A stretch of DNA of 64,000 nt from an uncultured Paracoccaceae bacterium (GCA_951812305.1 CATOSB010000008.1:248001-312000), one strand, 5' to 3'; counted from the stretch's first letter, positions 36,590 to 46,263 are shown. A program made the numbers and translations. The notes: generated from the letters alone by a model not told the origin.

Positions 36590-37627
36590 CTAGCTTTCGT
36601 AGTCTATCACATGCCGCAGCTGTTTTTCATATTCCAGCGCCTTACCGGTGCCAAGCGCTACACAATTCAGCGATTCATCGGCAACTGAAATGGCAAGGCC
36701 GGTCTGTTCGCGCAGGGCAAGGTCGAGTTCTCCAAGCAGCGCGCCACCACCAGTAAGCATCACGCCCCGGTCGACAATGTCAGCGGCCAGATCGGGCGGT
36801 GTGGCCTCAAGTGCGGTCATCACAGCCTCGCAGATCTGTTGCACGGGTTCAGAAAGCGCCTCGGCGACCTGTGCTTGATTGATCTCGGTTTCCTTCGGAA
36901 CACCATTCAGCAGATCACGACCACGGATCTGCATCCCTGCGCCGCGACCGTCGTCGGGCATACGCGCGGTGCCTATAGAGGTCTTGATCCGTTCTGCTGT
37001 GGATTCCCCGACCAGCAGGTTTTGCTGACGGCGCAGATAGTTGATGATCGCTTCATCCATCCTGTCACCACCGACACGGATAGAGCGGGCGTAAACGATG
37101 TCACCCAAAGACAAAACCGCGACTTCGGTCGTCCCGCCGCCGATATCGACAACCATGTTTCCCGTCGGGTCCGTGATCGGCATTCCGGCGCCGATAGCTG
37201 CCGCGATGGGTTCCGGAATCAATCCCGCGCGGCGGGCGCCGGCGCCAAGCACCGACTGGCGGATGGCGCGTTTTTCAACCGGGGTTGCGCCGTGGGGCAC
37301 GCAAACGATGATCTTCGGTTTCGAAAACGTTGTGCGTTTGTGCACCTTGCGGATGAAATGCTTGATCATTTCTTCCGCCACATCGAAATCGGCAATCACG
37401 CCTTCACGCATGGGGCGAATCGCCTCAATCGTGCCCGGCGTGCGACCCAGCATCAGCTTGGCATCCTCGCCCACGGCAAGCACCTGCTTGCGCCCATCCT
37501 TGACATGATAGGCCACAACTGAAGGCTCGTTCAGGATCACACCCCGGCCTTTCACATAGACGAGCGTGTTCGCCGTCCCAAGGTCGATGGCCATGTCGGA
37601 CGAAAAGAGGCCAGAAAAAATTGACAT
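36590..37627 (-). CDS. mreB: Rod shape-determining protein MreB
   Basis: A 345-residue actin-like ATPase that forms membrane-associated filaments guiding cell wall synthesis. The N-terminal membrane-binding segment MSIFSGLFSSD precedes the nucleotide motif MAIDLGTANTLVYVKG; MVVDIGGGTTEVAVLSLG (phosphate 2) and MLTGGGALLGELD (adenosine) are present. It is the first gene of mreBCD-mrdA-rodA. Confidence 0.97.
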   Translation of the reverse strand: MSIFSGLFSSDMAIDLGTANTLVYVKGRGVILNEPSVVAYHVKDGRKQVLAVGEDAKLMLGRTPGTIEAIRPMREGVIADFDVAEEMIKHFIRKVHKRTTFSKPKIIVCVPHGATPVEKRAIRQSVLGAGARRAGLIPEPIAAAIGAGMPITDPTGNMVVDIGGGTTEVAVLSLGDIVYARSIRVGGDRMDEAIINYLRRQQNLLVGESTAERIKTSIGTARMPDDGRGAGMQIRGRDLLNGVPKETEINQAQVAEALSEPVQQICEAVMTALEATPPDLAADIVDRGVMLTGGGALLGELDLALREQTGLAISVADESLNCVALGTGKALEYEKQLRHVIDYES

Positions 37628-37678
37628 ATGTTGGTGCGGTCCCCTCGAGCGCGCAGGCAGCCTGAATCGCAGGACTTA

Positions 37679-37720
37679 TAGATAGGCCTTCTATCTAGGG
37701 AAAGGGGCGGCGGGCTTCAA
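37679..37720 (-). promoter_or_regulatory. Inverted repeat and possible promoter before mreB
   Basis: On the minus strand TTGAAG (37720-37715) and TAGATA (37697-37692) are 17 bases apart, a possible sigma70-type promoter with a poor -10 box. The -10-like box is part of a perfect 7-bp inverted repeat, TAGATAG (37679-37685) and CTATCTA (37691-37697), with a 5-base spacer, which could be an operator. The mreB start is 52 bases downstream. Confidence 0.3.
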
Positions 37721-37793
37721 TTGTGCGCCTTTTTGCCAAAAGTGGGGAAGTTTTGTTCGCCGCAACAAAGCTTTGGGGGAGTTTGGGGGAACA

Positions 37794-38273
37794 TTATGGG
37801 CTTGACCGACTGACGGCCGAATGCGCCACCAGCCGCGCAGGAACGGTTGGATTGTGAGACAATATATCGGAAACGCGCCGCCAGTTTGAGGACGCTTGGG
37901 CCGAAATCATGTGTGGTTGTGGTGCGTATTGATCGAGCACCGGATGCACTGCATTGATGGTAACTGGGGAGAAAATCCGGCTGTCGATATGCAGGCAGTG
38001 GCGGCCAAACCGGTGGACGTTCAGTTCCATCACCTCGTGGCCGGGACTCCTATCTTCTTGAAAGCGCAGCTGTTTTCGCTGGCCGTTTTGCCGTACGGAT
38101 TCAAAAAGGGCGGCGTAGCGGAGGAAAACTGCCTCTCCTTTCAAGAACGCCCATATTGAGCGACCGATGACACGGCTGGCGGTTAATTCTGGCGCACCGC
38201 CTTTCGTTGCGGTGGCGGCCCATTCCGGCGAGACGGCCGAAATCCTGTCTACCGCGTCGATCTGATACCACAT
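37794..38273 (-). CDS. PAS-like hypothetical protein
   Basis: A 159-residue protein starting MWYQIDAVDRISAVSPEWAA, continuing with VIGRSIWAFLKGE and AALFESVRQNGQR. The segment order (xWxIDxxDRIxxVSxxW, then a GRxxWxF turn, then a beta-strand pair) is that of small PAS-fold proteins common in Rhodobacteraceae. No effector domain is attached. ATG at 38273 with GAGGA 7 bases upstream is chosen over a TTG at 38279. The C-terminal 40 residues look less conserved and could result from frame drift. A sensory ligand is not predictable. Confidence 0.6.
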   Translation of the reverse strand: MWYQIDAVDRISAVSPEWAATATKGGAPELTASRVIGRSIWAFLKGEAVFLRYAALFESVRQNGQRKQLRFQEDRSPGHEVMELNVHRFGRHCLHIDSRIFSPVTINAVHPVLDQYAPQPHMISAQASSNWRRVSDILSHNPTVPARLVAHSAVSRSSP

Positions 38274-38485
38274 GCGCAAATCCTCTTCACCGGCGACGCT
38301 GATTTTTGTCGCATTGCGCAGACGGTGGCGCGGGTTTGGTTAAAATGCGGTAAACCGAAAGCTGGTAATGGAGACGGTATCCCCAAATGCGCAGGATCGG
38401 TGAGACGCACGTTTCGAGAATTTCAGTTCATGAGTGAATCACTTCTGGTTCTGGTCTGAAGCGGACATTGCGCTCTTACGCTCCT

Positions 38486-38652
38486 CGCGCGGAATCAAGC
38501 CGCAGGCGCCGCGCGATCGCCTGCCCGCCCCACGGGCTGGCGATTTGGTGAGGTTGGGCGGGAGCTGTTGGGCTTCTACGGACTTGGCTGGGATAAACGG
38601 GCAATCTGCAGGATTTGATCGCCACCCCACGGGCAGGCAATCGCGCGGCTTT
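38486..38652 (+). repeat. Intergenic repeat family A, copy 6
   Basis: Begins GCGCGGAATCAAGCCGC and contains CGATCGCCTGCCC, GGGCTGGCGATTTGGTGAGG, CTACGGACTTGGCTGGGATA and the right arm CCCACGGGCAGGCAATCGCG. It belongs to the same subtype as copy 5. Terminal arms GCCGCGCGATCGCCTGCCC and GGGCAGGCAATCGCGCGGC form a long inverted pair. It fills the gap 38274-38708, in which no gene is seen. Confidence 0.72.
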
Positions 38653-38708
38653 TCTCTTGATTTGCGCATGCCCGCTTCAGGCCAAAAGTGTTCAATCCGG
38701 CAATGAGG

Positions 38709-39500
38709 TCACACGCCAAAAGAGTGATGAATGAATTCCAAAACCGGCGCAGTGAACATATCCGGGCGTTCCATTAGGCCAAGATGCTGAAGTCGTGGAA
38801 TAATCCTGACTTCCGCACTTTCGATCTCGTCGGCGATGGCATGGCTCATCGCTGGCGTCGACCCACTGTCGTTCTCACATGTTATCACCATAGACCGGGC
38901 CGAAATCGGTGGTTCCGGCGTGATCAGTTCGCGCACGCCGTTGGCAAGAACCCAGGCGGCCTGGGCATAGCTTTCGACGTCCGCCTGCGATCGCCAGTTT
39001 TGCACTTTTGTCGGGCCATCGGCGCCGGACGCGAGGTATTCCGGCGTGAACCACCGTTTCAAAGCGGCATCCATCGTCGCCATCGCGCCTTTATCGCGCA
39101 CGATTTTAGCGCGGGATTCAACCGCCGCTTGTCCGTCGGCGCCCCGGTCATGTGGCGAGTTGAGGATCACAAGGCTTACAACCCGGTCCGGAAAATCGAG
39201 CGCGAAGCGGCGGTTTATCATTCCGCCGATGGAAAACCCTAGGATATGGGCGTGCGGGATCGCCAGATGGTCCAGCAATCCCGCCAGTTGCCGGGCGTAT
39301 AGCGAAAGCGTCGCCTCTTCGGGCAGTGGCGCGCTTTGTCCATGCCCATAAAGGTCATAGCGCAGGATGCGGTAATCGGTGAAGGCACCAGCCATCCCGT
39401 CAAAGACGGCCGAACACAGGCCAAGCCCGTGAATCATGGCGACGACGGGCGCGTCAGGCGGCCCGTCGAGCCAATATGCCGTGCCATCGGGCGCGATCAT
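38709..39500 (-). CDS. Alpha/beta hydrolase, 3-oxoadipate enol-lactonase-like
   Basis: A 263-residue hydrolase. The oxyanion segment is MIHGLGLCSAVFDGM near residue 22, the nucleophile is S90 in LGFSIGGMINRRFAL, and the catalytic His is in LQHLGLMERP near the end. The pattern is that of PcaD-type lactonases and related ester hydrolases. Its ATG overlaps the stop of the upstream flavin monooxygenase gene by ATGA, so the two likely act on one substrate. There is no pca cluster around it. Confidence 0.82.
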   Translation of the reverse strand: MIAPDGTAYWLDGPPDAPVVAMIHGLGLCSAVFDGMAGAFTDYRILRYDLYGHGQSAPLPEEATLSLYARQLAGLLDHLAIPHAHILGFSIGGMINRRFALDFPDRVVSLVILNSPHDRGADGQAAVESRAKIVRDKGAMATMDAALKRWFTPEYLASGADGPTKVQNWRSQADVESYAQAAWVLANGVRELITPEPPISARSMVITCENDSGSTPAMSHAIADEIESAEVRIIPRLQHLGLMERPDMFTAPVLEFIHHSFGV

Positions 39501-40528
39501 GCGAATTCGGGCATGACCCGTTCGATGAAGGTGTTGAGCGAGCGTTCCTGAACCACCATATCCAGCCCCATTGAGGCGTAGTAGATGAAGGCATCGACCC
39601 CAAGCGCCTGATAGCGTTTAAGTTTTTCGATCACCTCGTCCGGGTTTCCGAATAACAGGTTCTGCTCTAGCATGGCGGGATCGACGCGGGCGTTGCCGTC
39701 GAGTTCCTCCAATGGCACCGGATCGGGAAAGCCGTTTCTGACCGCGCCCTTTTTCATCATCAGATTGCCGAACTGACCGAGCACGTTGCGGATGGCATCC
39801 ATCGTGGCGGTGCGATCGGCCGCGTCCAGCCATACGCCGGAATGGCGCATCATGCCGAATTTGCCGTCCCAGCCACCGGCCTTGGCGATGGCATCATCCA
39901 GTTGCACGCGGTATTTTTCTGCCTCTTCCATGCCCATCGTCAGGGGCCATGACATGATGTTGCAGCCATTCGCGACGCCATAATCAAACGTGATGGGGGA
40001 CCGCGCGGCGACCCATAAAGGCACCGGATTCTGCAATGGTTTCGGGCAGGATGTGGCAGCGGGGAACTGCCAGAATTCGCCGTCATGCGCGACGTCGCCC
40101 TGCCAGAGCGCGGGGATCAGCGGCAGCATTTCCTGCAGGTATCTATAGCCTTCCTTCTGATCCAACCCCGGCTTCATCCTATCGAATTCACGCTGATAGG
40201 CGCCCGAGCCGAGGCCCAGATCAAGCCGTCCGTTCGAGATCAGGTCGACCATTGCCGCCTCTCCGGCCAGATTGATCGGGTGCCAATAGGCGGCATTGGC
40301 GACCCCGACGCCGAGACGGATGTTTTCGGTGTGGGCGGCCCACCATGTCAGGATTTGGAACGGGTTGGGCGCGATGGTCATTTCCAGCGCGTGGTGCTCG
40401 GCCGCCCAGGCGGTTTCAAAACCCGCTGCGTCGGCCATCTGGATCATGCGCAATGTGCGGTCGCGCACGGCTATTATGTCCGTTGCGGGCGACATACGTT
40501 CAAGATTGATCGCAATGTGGAATTTCAT
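39497..40528 (-). CDS. LLM-class (luciferase-like) flavin-dependent monooxygenase
   Basis: A 343-residue TIM-barrel flavoenzyme. Conserved marks are GFETAWAAEHHALEMTIAPNP near residues 37-57, RLGVGVANAAYWHP and GRLDLGLGSGAYQREFDRM. Such enzymes use FMNH2 supplied by a reductase; no reductase gene is adjacent. It is followed by an overlapping hydrolase gene, suggesting a short oxidation-hydrolysis route for a cyclic or aldehyde substrate. Confidence 0.87.
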   Translation of the reverse strand: MKFHIAINLERMSPATDIIAVRDRTLRMIQMADAAGFETAWAAEHHALEMTIAPNPFQILTWWAAHTENIRLGVGVANAAYWHPINLAGEAAMVDLISNGRLDLGLGSGAYQREFDRMKPGLDQKEGYRYLQEMLPLIPALWQGDVAHDGEFWQFPAATSCPKPLQNPVPLWVAARSPITFDYGVANGCNIMSWPLTMGMEEAEKYRVQLDDAIAKAGGWDGKFGMMRHSGVWLDAADRTATMDAIRNVLGQFGNLMMKKGAVRNGFPDPVPLEELDGNARVDPAMLEQNLLFGNPDEVIEKLKRYQALGVDAFIYYASMGLDMVVQERSLNTFIERVMPEFA

Positions 40529-40623
40529 GTTGGACTCCAGGAATTGGTTGCAGATTTGGGGTTCAACCCGTCAGCAACCCGCACCAAATGAAAGGAGTCC
40601 AATCGCGTTTCATGGCGCTTATT

Positions 40624-42105
40624 TTAGCGCATTTGGAAGGGATTCGCCATCGGTTCGTCTGACAGATTCATCCAAACGGTTTTGGGGCGCGTGTAGTCGT
40701 ACATCGCCTGCATACCGGCCTCGCGCCCAAAGCCGGAGCCCTTGACCCCGCCGAAGGCCGCAATCGGAGATATCGCGCGATAAGTGTTGACCCAGACAAT
40801 ACCCGCTTTCACCGCTTTTGACATACGGATGGAACGAGCGCTGTCACGGGTGAAGATGCCCGCGGCCAGGCCGTGCACGGTGTCATTGGCAAGTGCGATC
40901 ACCTCGTCTTCGGTGTCAAATCTTTGCACCGCAATAACCGGACCGAAAAGTTCCGTATCGACGATCTCCATGTCCTGACGGGGGCAGTCGAGGATCGTTG
41001 GGCGATAGTACAAACCCTGCAAATCGGGTTGCGACCCGCCGGTGAGAATTTTGCCACCCTGAACCTTGGAGCGTGAAATTTGCTGTTTGATATGTGCAAG
41101 CTGGCCTTCTGTGCATAGCGGCCCCATCTGGGTTTCCGCTACCTGCGGGTCGCCGATATGTATGTTTTCTGCAATTTTGACCATTTTCTCAAGAAACGCG
41201 TCCGCGATGCCGTTTTGCAGGTAAAGCCGTGAGCCGGCTACACAAGACTGACCCGTCGCGCCGAAGATACCAGCCACGCTGGCGTTCACGGCGCTTTCGA
41301 CATTTGCGTCGTCAAAGACGATAAATGGCGACTTGCCGCCAAGTTCCAGTGACACCTCAGCAAAGTTTTCTGCCGTGTTGCGCACCACGTGGCGCGCTGA
41401 TGCCGGACCGCCGGTAAAGGCCACGCGCGCGACAAGCGGATGGCTCGTCAGGACTTTGCCGCAGGGGTCGCCATGCCCTGTAATAATGTTGACCACGCCC
41501 GGCGGAATTCCGGCCTCTTCGATCAGGGGACCAAGCGCCAAGAGCGGCGCAGAGGCGTGTTCGGACGCTTTCAGCACGATTGTATTTCCCGCGGCCAGCG
41601 CCGGGGCGACCTTTGTCGCCGCCAGAAACTGCTGGCTGTTCCAAGGGATCACCGCCGCCACGACGCCCAGTGGTTCGCGTTCGGTGAAAACGAACATGTC
41701 GGGCTTGTCGATGGGCAGGGTTTCGCCCGCGATCTTGTCGGCGGCGCCGGCGAAGAAGTGGTAATATTCGGCGATGTATTTCGCCTGCCACGCGGTTTCA
41801 GCGTAAAGCTTGCCGGTGTCGCGGGTTTCGATCCGGCCCAGTTCCTCTGACGCTTTCGCCATTAGATCGCCCAAACGGCGCAGGCATTTGCCGCGCTCAG
41901 TGGCGGTCATCTGCCCCCAAGGGCCGGAAAGCGCCGCGTTTGCGGCCCGCACGGCGCGGTCTACGTCATCCGCAGTGGCCTCGGGCACTTCGGCCCAGAT
42001 TTCGCCGGTTGCCGGATTCTGGCTCGCGAATGTCGCGCCATCGCCTGCATCAACCCTTGCGCCGTCGATCAGCATCTTCAATGTTTCAGGTGGCGTCATG
42101 GGCAT
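40624..42105 (-). CDS. NAD(P)-dependent aldehyde dehydrogenase
   Basis: A 493-residue ALDH. Cofactor-binding PWNSQQFLAATKVAPALAAGN, the general base Glu in LELGGKSP and the nucleophilic Cys in GATGQSCVAGSRL are all present, as is the C-terminal SGFGREAG. It resembles betaine-aldehyde/5-carboxymethyl-2-hydroxymuconate-semialdehyde-type ALDHs; the aldehyde is not known. It probably shares a transcript with the two genes downstream (gap of 95 bases) and is divergent from glpD. Confidence 0.9.
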   Translation of the reverse strand: MPMTPPETLKMLIDGARVDAGDGATFASQNPATGEIWAEVPEATADDVDRAVRAANAALSGPWGQMTATERGKCLRRLGDLMAKASEELGRIETRDTGKLYAETAWQAKYIAEYYHFFAGAADKIAGETLPIDKPDMFVFTEREPLGVVAAVIPWNSQQFLAATKVAPALAAGNTIVLKASEHASAPLLALGPLIEEAGIPPGVVNIITGHGDPCGKVLTSHPLVARVAFTGGPASARHVVRNTAENFAEVSLELGGKSPFIVFDDANVESAVNASVAGIFGATGQSCVAGSRLYLQNGIADAFLEKMVKIAENIHIGDPQVAETQMGPLCTEGQLAHIKQQISRSKVQGGKILTGGSQPDLQGLYYRPTILDCPRQDMEIVDTELFGPVIAVQRFDTEDEVIALANDTVHGLAAGIFTRDSARSIRMSKAVKAGIVWVNTYRAISPIAAFGGVKGSGFGREAGMQAMYDYTRPKTVWMNLSDEPMANPFQMR

Positions 42106-42198
42106 TTCTCCTCGCGCAGCATCAAACGCGACAGCTCAGAAAATAACCAGCCCTTTTCGCCGCCCGACTTTAGCGGTAACAGAGCGGCAAATCCTGTA

Positions 42199-43767
42199 AT
42201 GGCGGGTGTAATGCAGGAAGAAACCTACGACATTTTCGTAATCGGCGGCGGCATCAACGGCTGCGGTATCGCGCGGGACGCGGCGGGCCGGGGCCTGAGC
42301 GTGGCTTTGGCCGAAATGAACGATCTGGCGTCCGCGACATCCTCCAGTTCGACAAAACTGTTTCACGGCGGGTTGCGCTATCTTGAGTTTCTTGAAATCG
42401 GCCTTGTGCGCAAGGCGCTGATCGAGCGCGAAACTCTTTTGCGCGCGATGCCGCATATTTCCTGGCCGATGCGGTTTGTACTGCCCTATCACAAGGATCA
42501 GCGGTTTGACTCCGACACGCCTGTCAGCCGGTTTCTGAGCATTGCGATGCCGTGGATGCGTGGGCGGCGGCCCGCTTGGCTGATCCGGCTAGGGTTGTTC
42601 CTATACGACAATCTGGGCGGGCGGAAGATATTGCCGGGGACGTCTTCGGTGGATTTGAGATCCGATCCCGTCGGCGCGCCGTTGCAGGATAAGTATCTGA
42701 AAGCGTTTGAATATTCTGACTGCTGGGTGCAGGATGCGCGGCTCGTCGTTTTGAATGCACGCGACGCCGAAGCACGTGGTGCAAAGATCATGACCCGAAC
42801 CCGCGTTGTTTCGGCGTGGGTTGAAGACAGGGCGTGGCGCGTCACCGTCGAAAATGGCGGCAAACAAACCACAATTCGTGCGCGAATGCTGGTCAATGCC
42901 GCTGGCCCGTGGGTTGGCGAGACGATGCGCGGCACGCTCGGCCTCAACACACAGCAAACCGTTCGCCTCGTGCGTGGCAGCCATATCGTGACCCGCCGTC
43001 TGTTTGAGCACGACAAATGTTATTTCTTTCAGGGAACCGATGGGCGGATCATCTTCGCAATTCCCTATGAGGAGGATTTCACGCTGATCGGCACCACGGA
43101 TGAGGACCACGCAGGCCCCGATACGCCGCCGGAATGCACGGACGAAGAACGCGATTACCTGCTGAGTTTCGCCAATGAATACTTCAAAACGCCAGTAACA
43201 AAGGACGATATCGTCTGGACATATTCCGGCGTGCGCCCGCTTTATGAAGATGGCGCGAAATCGGCCACGGCGGCCACGCGGGACTATGTCCTGAGCGTCG
43301 ATGACAGTGCCGGTGCCCCGGTGCTGAATGTCTTTGGCGGTAAGATCACGACTTTTCGCAAACTGGCGGAAAACGCGTTGGAAAAGGTGAATGAAGCGCT
43401 GAGTCTCAACTCGGAGATCTGGACCGCGGGCGTCGCACTGCCGGGTGGTGACTTTGGCGTCGCCGATGCCGATAGGATGCCGCATGATCTGGTTGCGGAG
43501 TATCCTTTTTTGAACGAGCCGTGGGCGCGGCGTCTTGCGCGCGCCTATGGGACCGAGGCGCGCATGATACTAGGGGAGGCCAAGGCGGTTGGTGATCTCG
43601 GGCAGGATTTCGGCGCGACGCTGACGGAGGCCGAGGTGCGTTGGCTGATCGAGAAAGAATACGCGCGTACTGCCGAGGACGTATTATGGCGGCGCAGCAA
43701 GCTGAGTCTCAGACTGTCGGATGAAGAAGCAAAGGCGCTTGCGGAATTTCTGAAATCTGCCGTTTGA
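42199..43767 (+). CDS. glpD: Glycerol-3-phosphate dehydrogenase (respiratory)
   Basis: A 522-residue peripheral membrane flavoprotein that oxidises sn-glycerol 3-phosphate to dihydroxyacetone phosphate and passes electrons to quinone. FAD motif YDIFVIGGGINGCGIARDAAG near the start, then STKLFHGGLRYLE and VNAAGPWVGET; the C-terminal DAO_C domain has WRRSKLSLRLS. A second ATG at 42211 is also possible. No glpR, glpK or glp transporter is adjacent. Confidence 0.94.
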   Translation: MAGVMQEETYDIFVIGGGINGCGIARDAAGRGLSVALAEMNDLASATSSSSTKLFHGGLRYLEFLEIGLVRKALIERETLLRAMPHISWPMRFVLPYHKDQRFDSDTPVSRFLSIAMPWMRGRRPAWLIRLGLFLYDNLGGRKILPGTSSVDLRSDPVGAPLQDKYLKAFEYSDCWVQDARLVVLNARDAEARGAKIMTRTRVVSAWVEDRAWRVTVENGGKQTTIRARMLVNAAGPWVGETMRGTLGLNTQQTVRLVRGSHIVTRRLFEHDKCYFFQGTDGRIIFAIPYEEDFTLIGTTDEDHAGPDTPPECTDEERDYLLSFANEYFKTPVTKDDIVWTYSGVRPLYEDGAKSATAATRDYVLSVDDSAGAPVLNVFGGKITTFRKLAENALEKVNEALSLNSEIWTAGVALPGGDFGVADADRMPHDLVAEYPFLNEPWARRLARAYGTEARMILGEAKAVGDLGQDFGATLTEAEVRWLIEKEYARTAEDVLWRRSKLSLRLSDEEAKALAEFLKSAV

Positions 43768-43769
43768 AT

Positions 43770-45134
43770 TCACCCCTCGTAAAGCCGATCGGCTATCTTC
43801 AATGTCCGGCCCAGAACCTCCAATCCCCACATCATATCCTCTTCGGAAATGTTAAGCGGCGGTGTCAGGCGGATTATGTTTGAAAAGGACGACAGATAGA
43901 GCCCTTCGTTCATCGCGAACGCCATCATCTCGGCCATTGGCTTTGCGGCCTCGCCTTTGGCCGCGAAGGGCACAAGCGGCTCGCGCGTGTCGCGGTTTTT
44001 GACCAGTTCGATGCCATTGAACATGCCCAAGCCCCGGATATCGCCGATTGAAGGGTGCTTTTCCGCCATCCGCGCCAGTTCGGCGCGCATTTTCGTGCCC
44101 ATCTCGGTGGCATGGGCCAGCGTGTTTTCTTCCTGCATCGCCCGGATCGCCGCGACGCCGGAGGCACAGGCCAGCGGGTGGCCGGCATAGGTCAGCCCAC
44201 CGGGTAGGGGGTTGTCCATCAGCCAGCCGCGCAATTCCAGCGATACTGACATCGTGCCGAGCGGCACATAGCCGGAATTGATCCCCTTGGCGGAACACAG
44301 AATGTCAGGCTCCACGCCCCAGTGATCCACCGCGAACCACTCGCCCGTGCGCCCGTACCCGGCCATGACCTCGTCCACGATCAGAAGGATGCCGTATTTC
44401 GTGCAGGTCTCGCGGATCGACTGCATGTAACCATCGGGCGGCACGATGATGCCGTTCGTGCCGACGACCGATTCCAGAATAACCGCGGCGATGGAATTCG
44501 GGTTTTCATACATCAGGATTTCTTCCAGATGCGGCCCGCCCTGACAGACCGGGCAATCGGCAGGATCTTTGTGACCTGTCGGGGAGCGATAAGCGTAAGG
44601 GTCCAGCATCCGAACCACGCCGGGCATGTCGGCGCGGGTCAGGTGGTGGCGTGGATCGCCGGTCAGCGACAGCGCCCCCCCTGTGGCCCCATGGTAAGAG
44701 CGGTAGCGCGCGATGATCTTCTGGCGTCCGGTGAAATGCCGCGCCAGACGGATCGCGGTTTCATTGGCTGCCGCGCCGCCGGTGGTGAAAAGGGTCGAGG
44801 CGATGTTCGGTGGCGTGATTTCGTTAATTAGCGCGGCGAGTTCAGAGCGGACATCGCAGCCCATCGCCGGGCCGATATAGCAGAGCTTGTCGGCCTGATC
44901 CTTAATCGCGGCGACGATCTTCGGGTGCTGATGGCCGAGGTTCATGTTCACCAGCTGCGACTGGAAATCGAGATAACGCTTGCCATCGCTGTCCCAGAAC
45001 CAGCTGCCTTCGCCGCCGGTGATTACACGAGGGCGGTTGCCCTGCTTCGACCAGCTCTGCAGATAATGATTGGCGTGCTGGTCGCGCACCCACTCTGGAT
45101 CGTCGGTGGGAAAGGCATTTGAGAAGTCGTCCAT
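43770..45134 (-). CDS. Class III aminotransferase
   Basis: A 454-residue PLP enzyme. FTTGGAAANETAIRLAR binds the cofactor phosphate, DEVMAGYGRTG holds the PLP-contacting Asp and CSAKGINSGYVPLG the Schiff-base Lys. The CPVCQGG insert and overall length resemble taurine:pyruvate and omega-amino acid:pyruvate aminotransferases. It is the last gene of the long minus-strand catabolic run, 15 bases after the first enolase-superfamily gene, and convergent with glpD. An amino acid released from the substrate of the operon is the likely amino donor. Confidence 0.88.
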   Translation of the reverse strand: MDDFSNAFPTDDPEWVRDQHANHYLQSWSKQGNRPRVITGGEGSWFWDSDGKRYLDFQSQLVNMNLGHQHPKIVAAIKDQADKLCYIGPAMGCDVRSELAALINEITPPNIASTLFTTGGAAANETAIRLARHFTGRQKIIARYRSYHGATGGALSLTGDPRHHLTRADMPGVVRMLDPYAYRSPTGHKDPADCPVCQGGPHLEEILMYENPNSIAAVILESVVGTNGIIVPPDGYMQSIRETCTKYGILLIVDEVMAGYGRTGEWFAVDHWGVEPDILCSAKGINSGYVPLGTMSVSLELRGWLMDNPLPGGLTYAGHPLACASGVAAIRAMQEENTLAHATEMGTKMRAELARMAEKHPSIGDIRGLGMFNGIELVKNRDTREPLVPFAAKGEAAKPMAEMMAFAMNEGLYLSSFSNIIRLTPPLNISEEDMMWGLEVLGRTLKIADRLYEG

Positions 45135-45149
45135 ATGGTAGCTCCGGGG

Positions 45150-46253
45150 TCAGTCGAATATGGCGTCAGGTGCGCCGAGGAGGTCGAGGTCGGGGGTTAC
45201 GCCAAGGCCGGGGCCGTCTGGCGGGGCGATGCGTCCCTTGGCGCGGGTCGGCGCGGTCGGGTCGAGGCGTGGCGTGACATAGCCCGACAAATCGCAGGTG
45301 TTCATCAGGAATTTCGGCTCGGTCGCCGCCGCCAGATGCAGCGCGGCAGCGGTGGCGATGTCGGACCCCCAGGTGCATTCGATGCACATCTTCGCGCCCA
45401 GATGCAGACAGAGATCGCGCGCGGTGCGCAGCTTTGAAAGCCCGCCGAATTTCGAGAGTTTCAGCGCAACGGCGTCAAGAATGCCGCGCTGATTCGCCTC
45501 AAGAAGTGTGGCGATGTCATGGGCCAGTTCGTCCAGTTTCATCGGCAGACCGCAGGCCTCGCGCACGGCCTGACAATCCGCCAGCATGGCGCAGGGCTGT
45601 TCAAGCATCACGTCCAGATGCGCCACCGCACGACCCACGCGGGTGGCGGTCAGCCGGTCGGCACCCATGTTCCAATCGCCATAGACCAGCGGGCCGGAAC
45701 CTACAGCCTCGCGCACCTTGGTCAGACGCTCAACATCCGCCTGCCAGTCATCATCCGCGCCGAGCTTGGCCTGAAACTGGGTGATGCCGGTTTCTTGCGC
45801 GACGCGTGACATGCGCGCCATCTCGTCGGGTGCGACGCAGGTGATTGAGTGATAGAGTGGCAACGTGTCCTGCCGCCGCCCGCCGAGCAGCGCATAAAGC
45901 GGCAGGTTTGCCGCTTGCGCGGTCAGATCCCAAAGCGCGATGTCCATCGGCGATTTGGCGTAGCGGTGGTCCGGCAGATGGGTGTCGAGACGAGACATCA
46001 GGGCCTCTGGCCCGAGTGGCGAGGCACCGAGGATCACCGGCGCCATTTCTGCCACCGCCGGGGCCACACCGCGGGCATAGGCGGGCAGGTAATGCGGGAT
46101 CGGGCAGACCTCTCCCCAGCCGGTCAGGCCGGTGTCGGTATCGAGTGCAAGCACCACGGTTTCAACCGTGTCGCAGGTTTTGCCTTCGGCCATGTAATAG
46201 GTCTCAAGGCTGGTCAGCGCGACGTGCCAGAGGCGGATGCGGGTGACTTTCAT
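45150..46253 (-). CDS. Enolase-superfamily enzyme 1 of 3 (MLE-type)
   Basis: A 367-residue enzyme when started at the ATG at 46253 (MKVTRIRLWHV), which gives the same length as its two neighbours; an ATG at 46262 adds three residues. The acid/base and metal residues align with theirs: K163 (FQAKLG), D193 (YGDWN), E218 (LEQP), D241 (KLDE), K265 (ALKLSKFGG). The first Lys of KxK is Gln. This Lys/Lys arrangement is used by racemases, epimerases and dehydratases, for example cis-3-hydroxyproline dehydratase and hydroxyproline betaine 2-epimerase in related bacteria. Exact substrate unknown. Confidence 0.87.
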   Translation of the reverse strand: MKVTRIRLWHVALTSLETYYMAEGKTCDTVETVVLALDTDTGLTGWGEVCPIPHYLPAYARGVAPAVAEMAPVILGASPLGPEALMSRLDTHLPDHRYAKSPMDIALWDLTAQAANLPLYALLGGRRQDTLPLYHSITCVAPDEMARMSRVAQETGITQFQAKLGADDDWQADVERLTKVREAVGSGPLVYGDWNMGADRLTATRVGRAVAHLDVMLEQPCAMLADCQAVREACGLPMKLDELAHDIATLLEANQRGILDAVALKLSKFGGLSKLRTARDLCLHLGAKMCIECTWGSDIATAAALHLAAATEPKFLMNTCDLSGYVTPRLDPTAPTRAKGRIAPPDGPGLGVTPDLDLLGAPDAIFD

Positions 46254-46263
46254 GGGCGCCACC

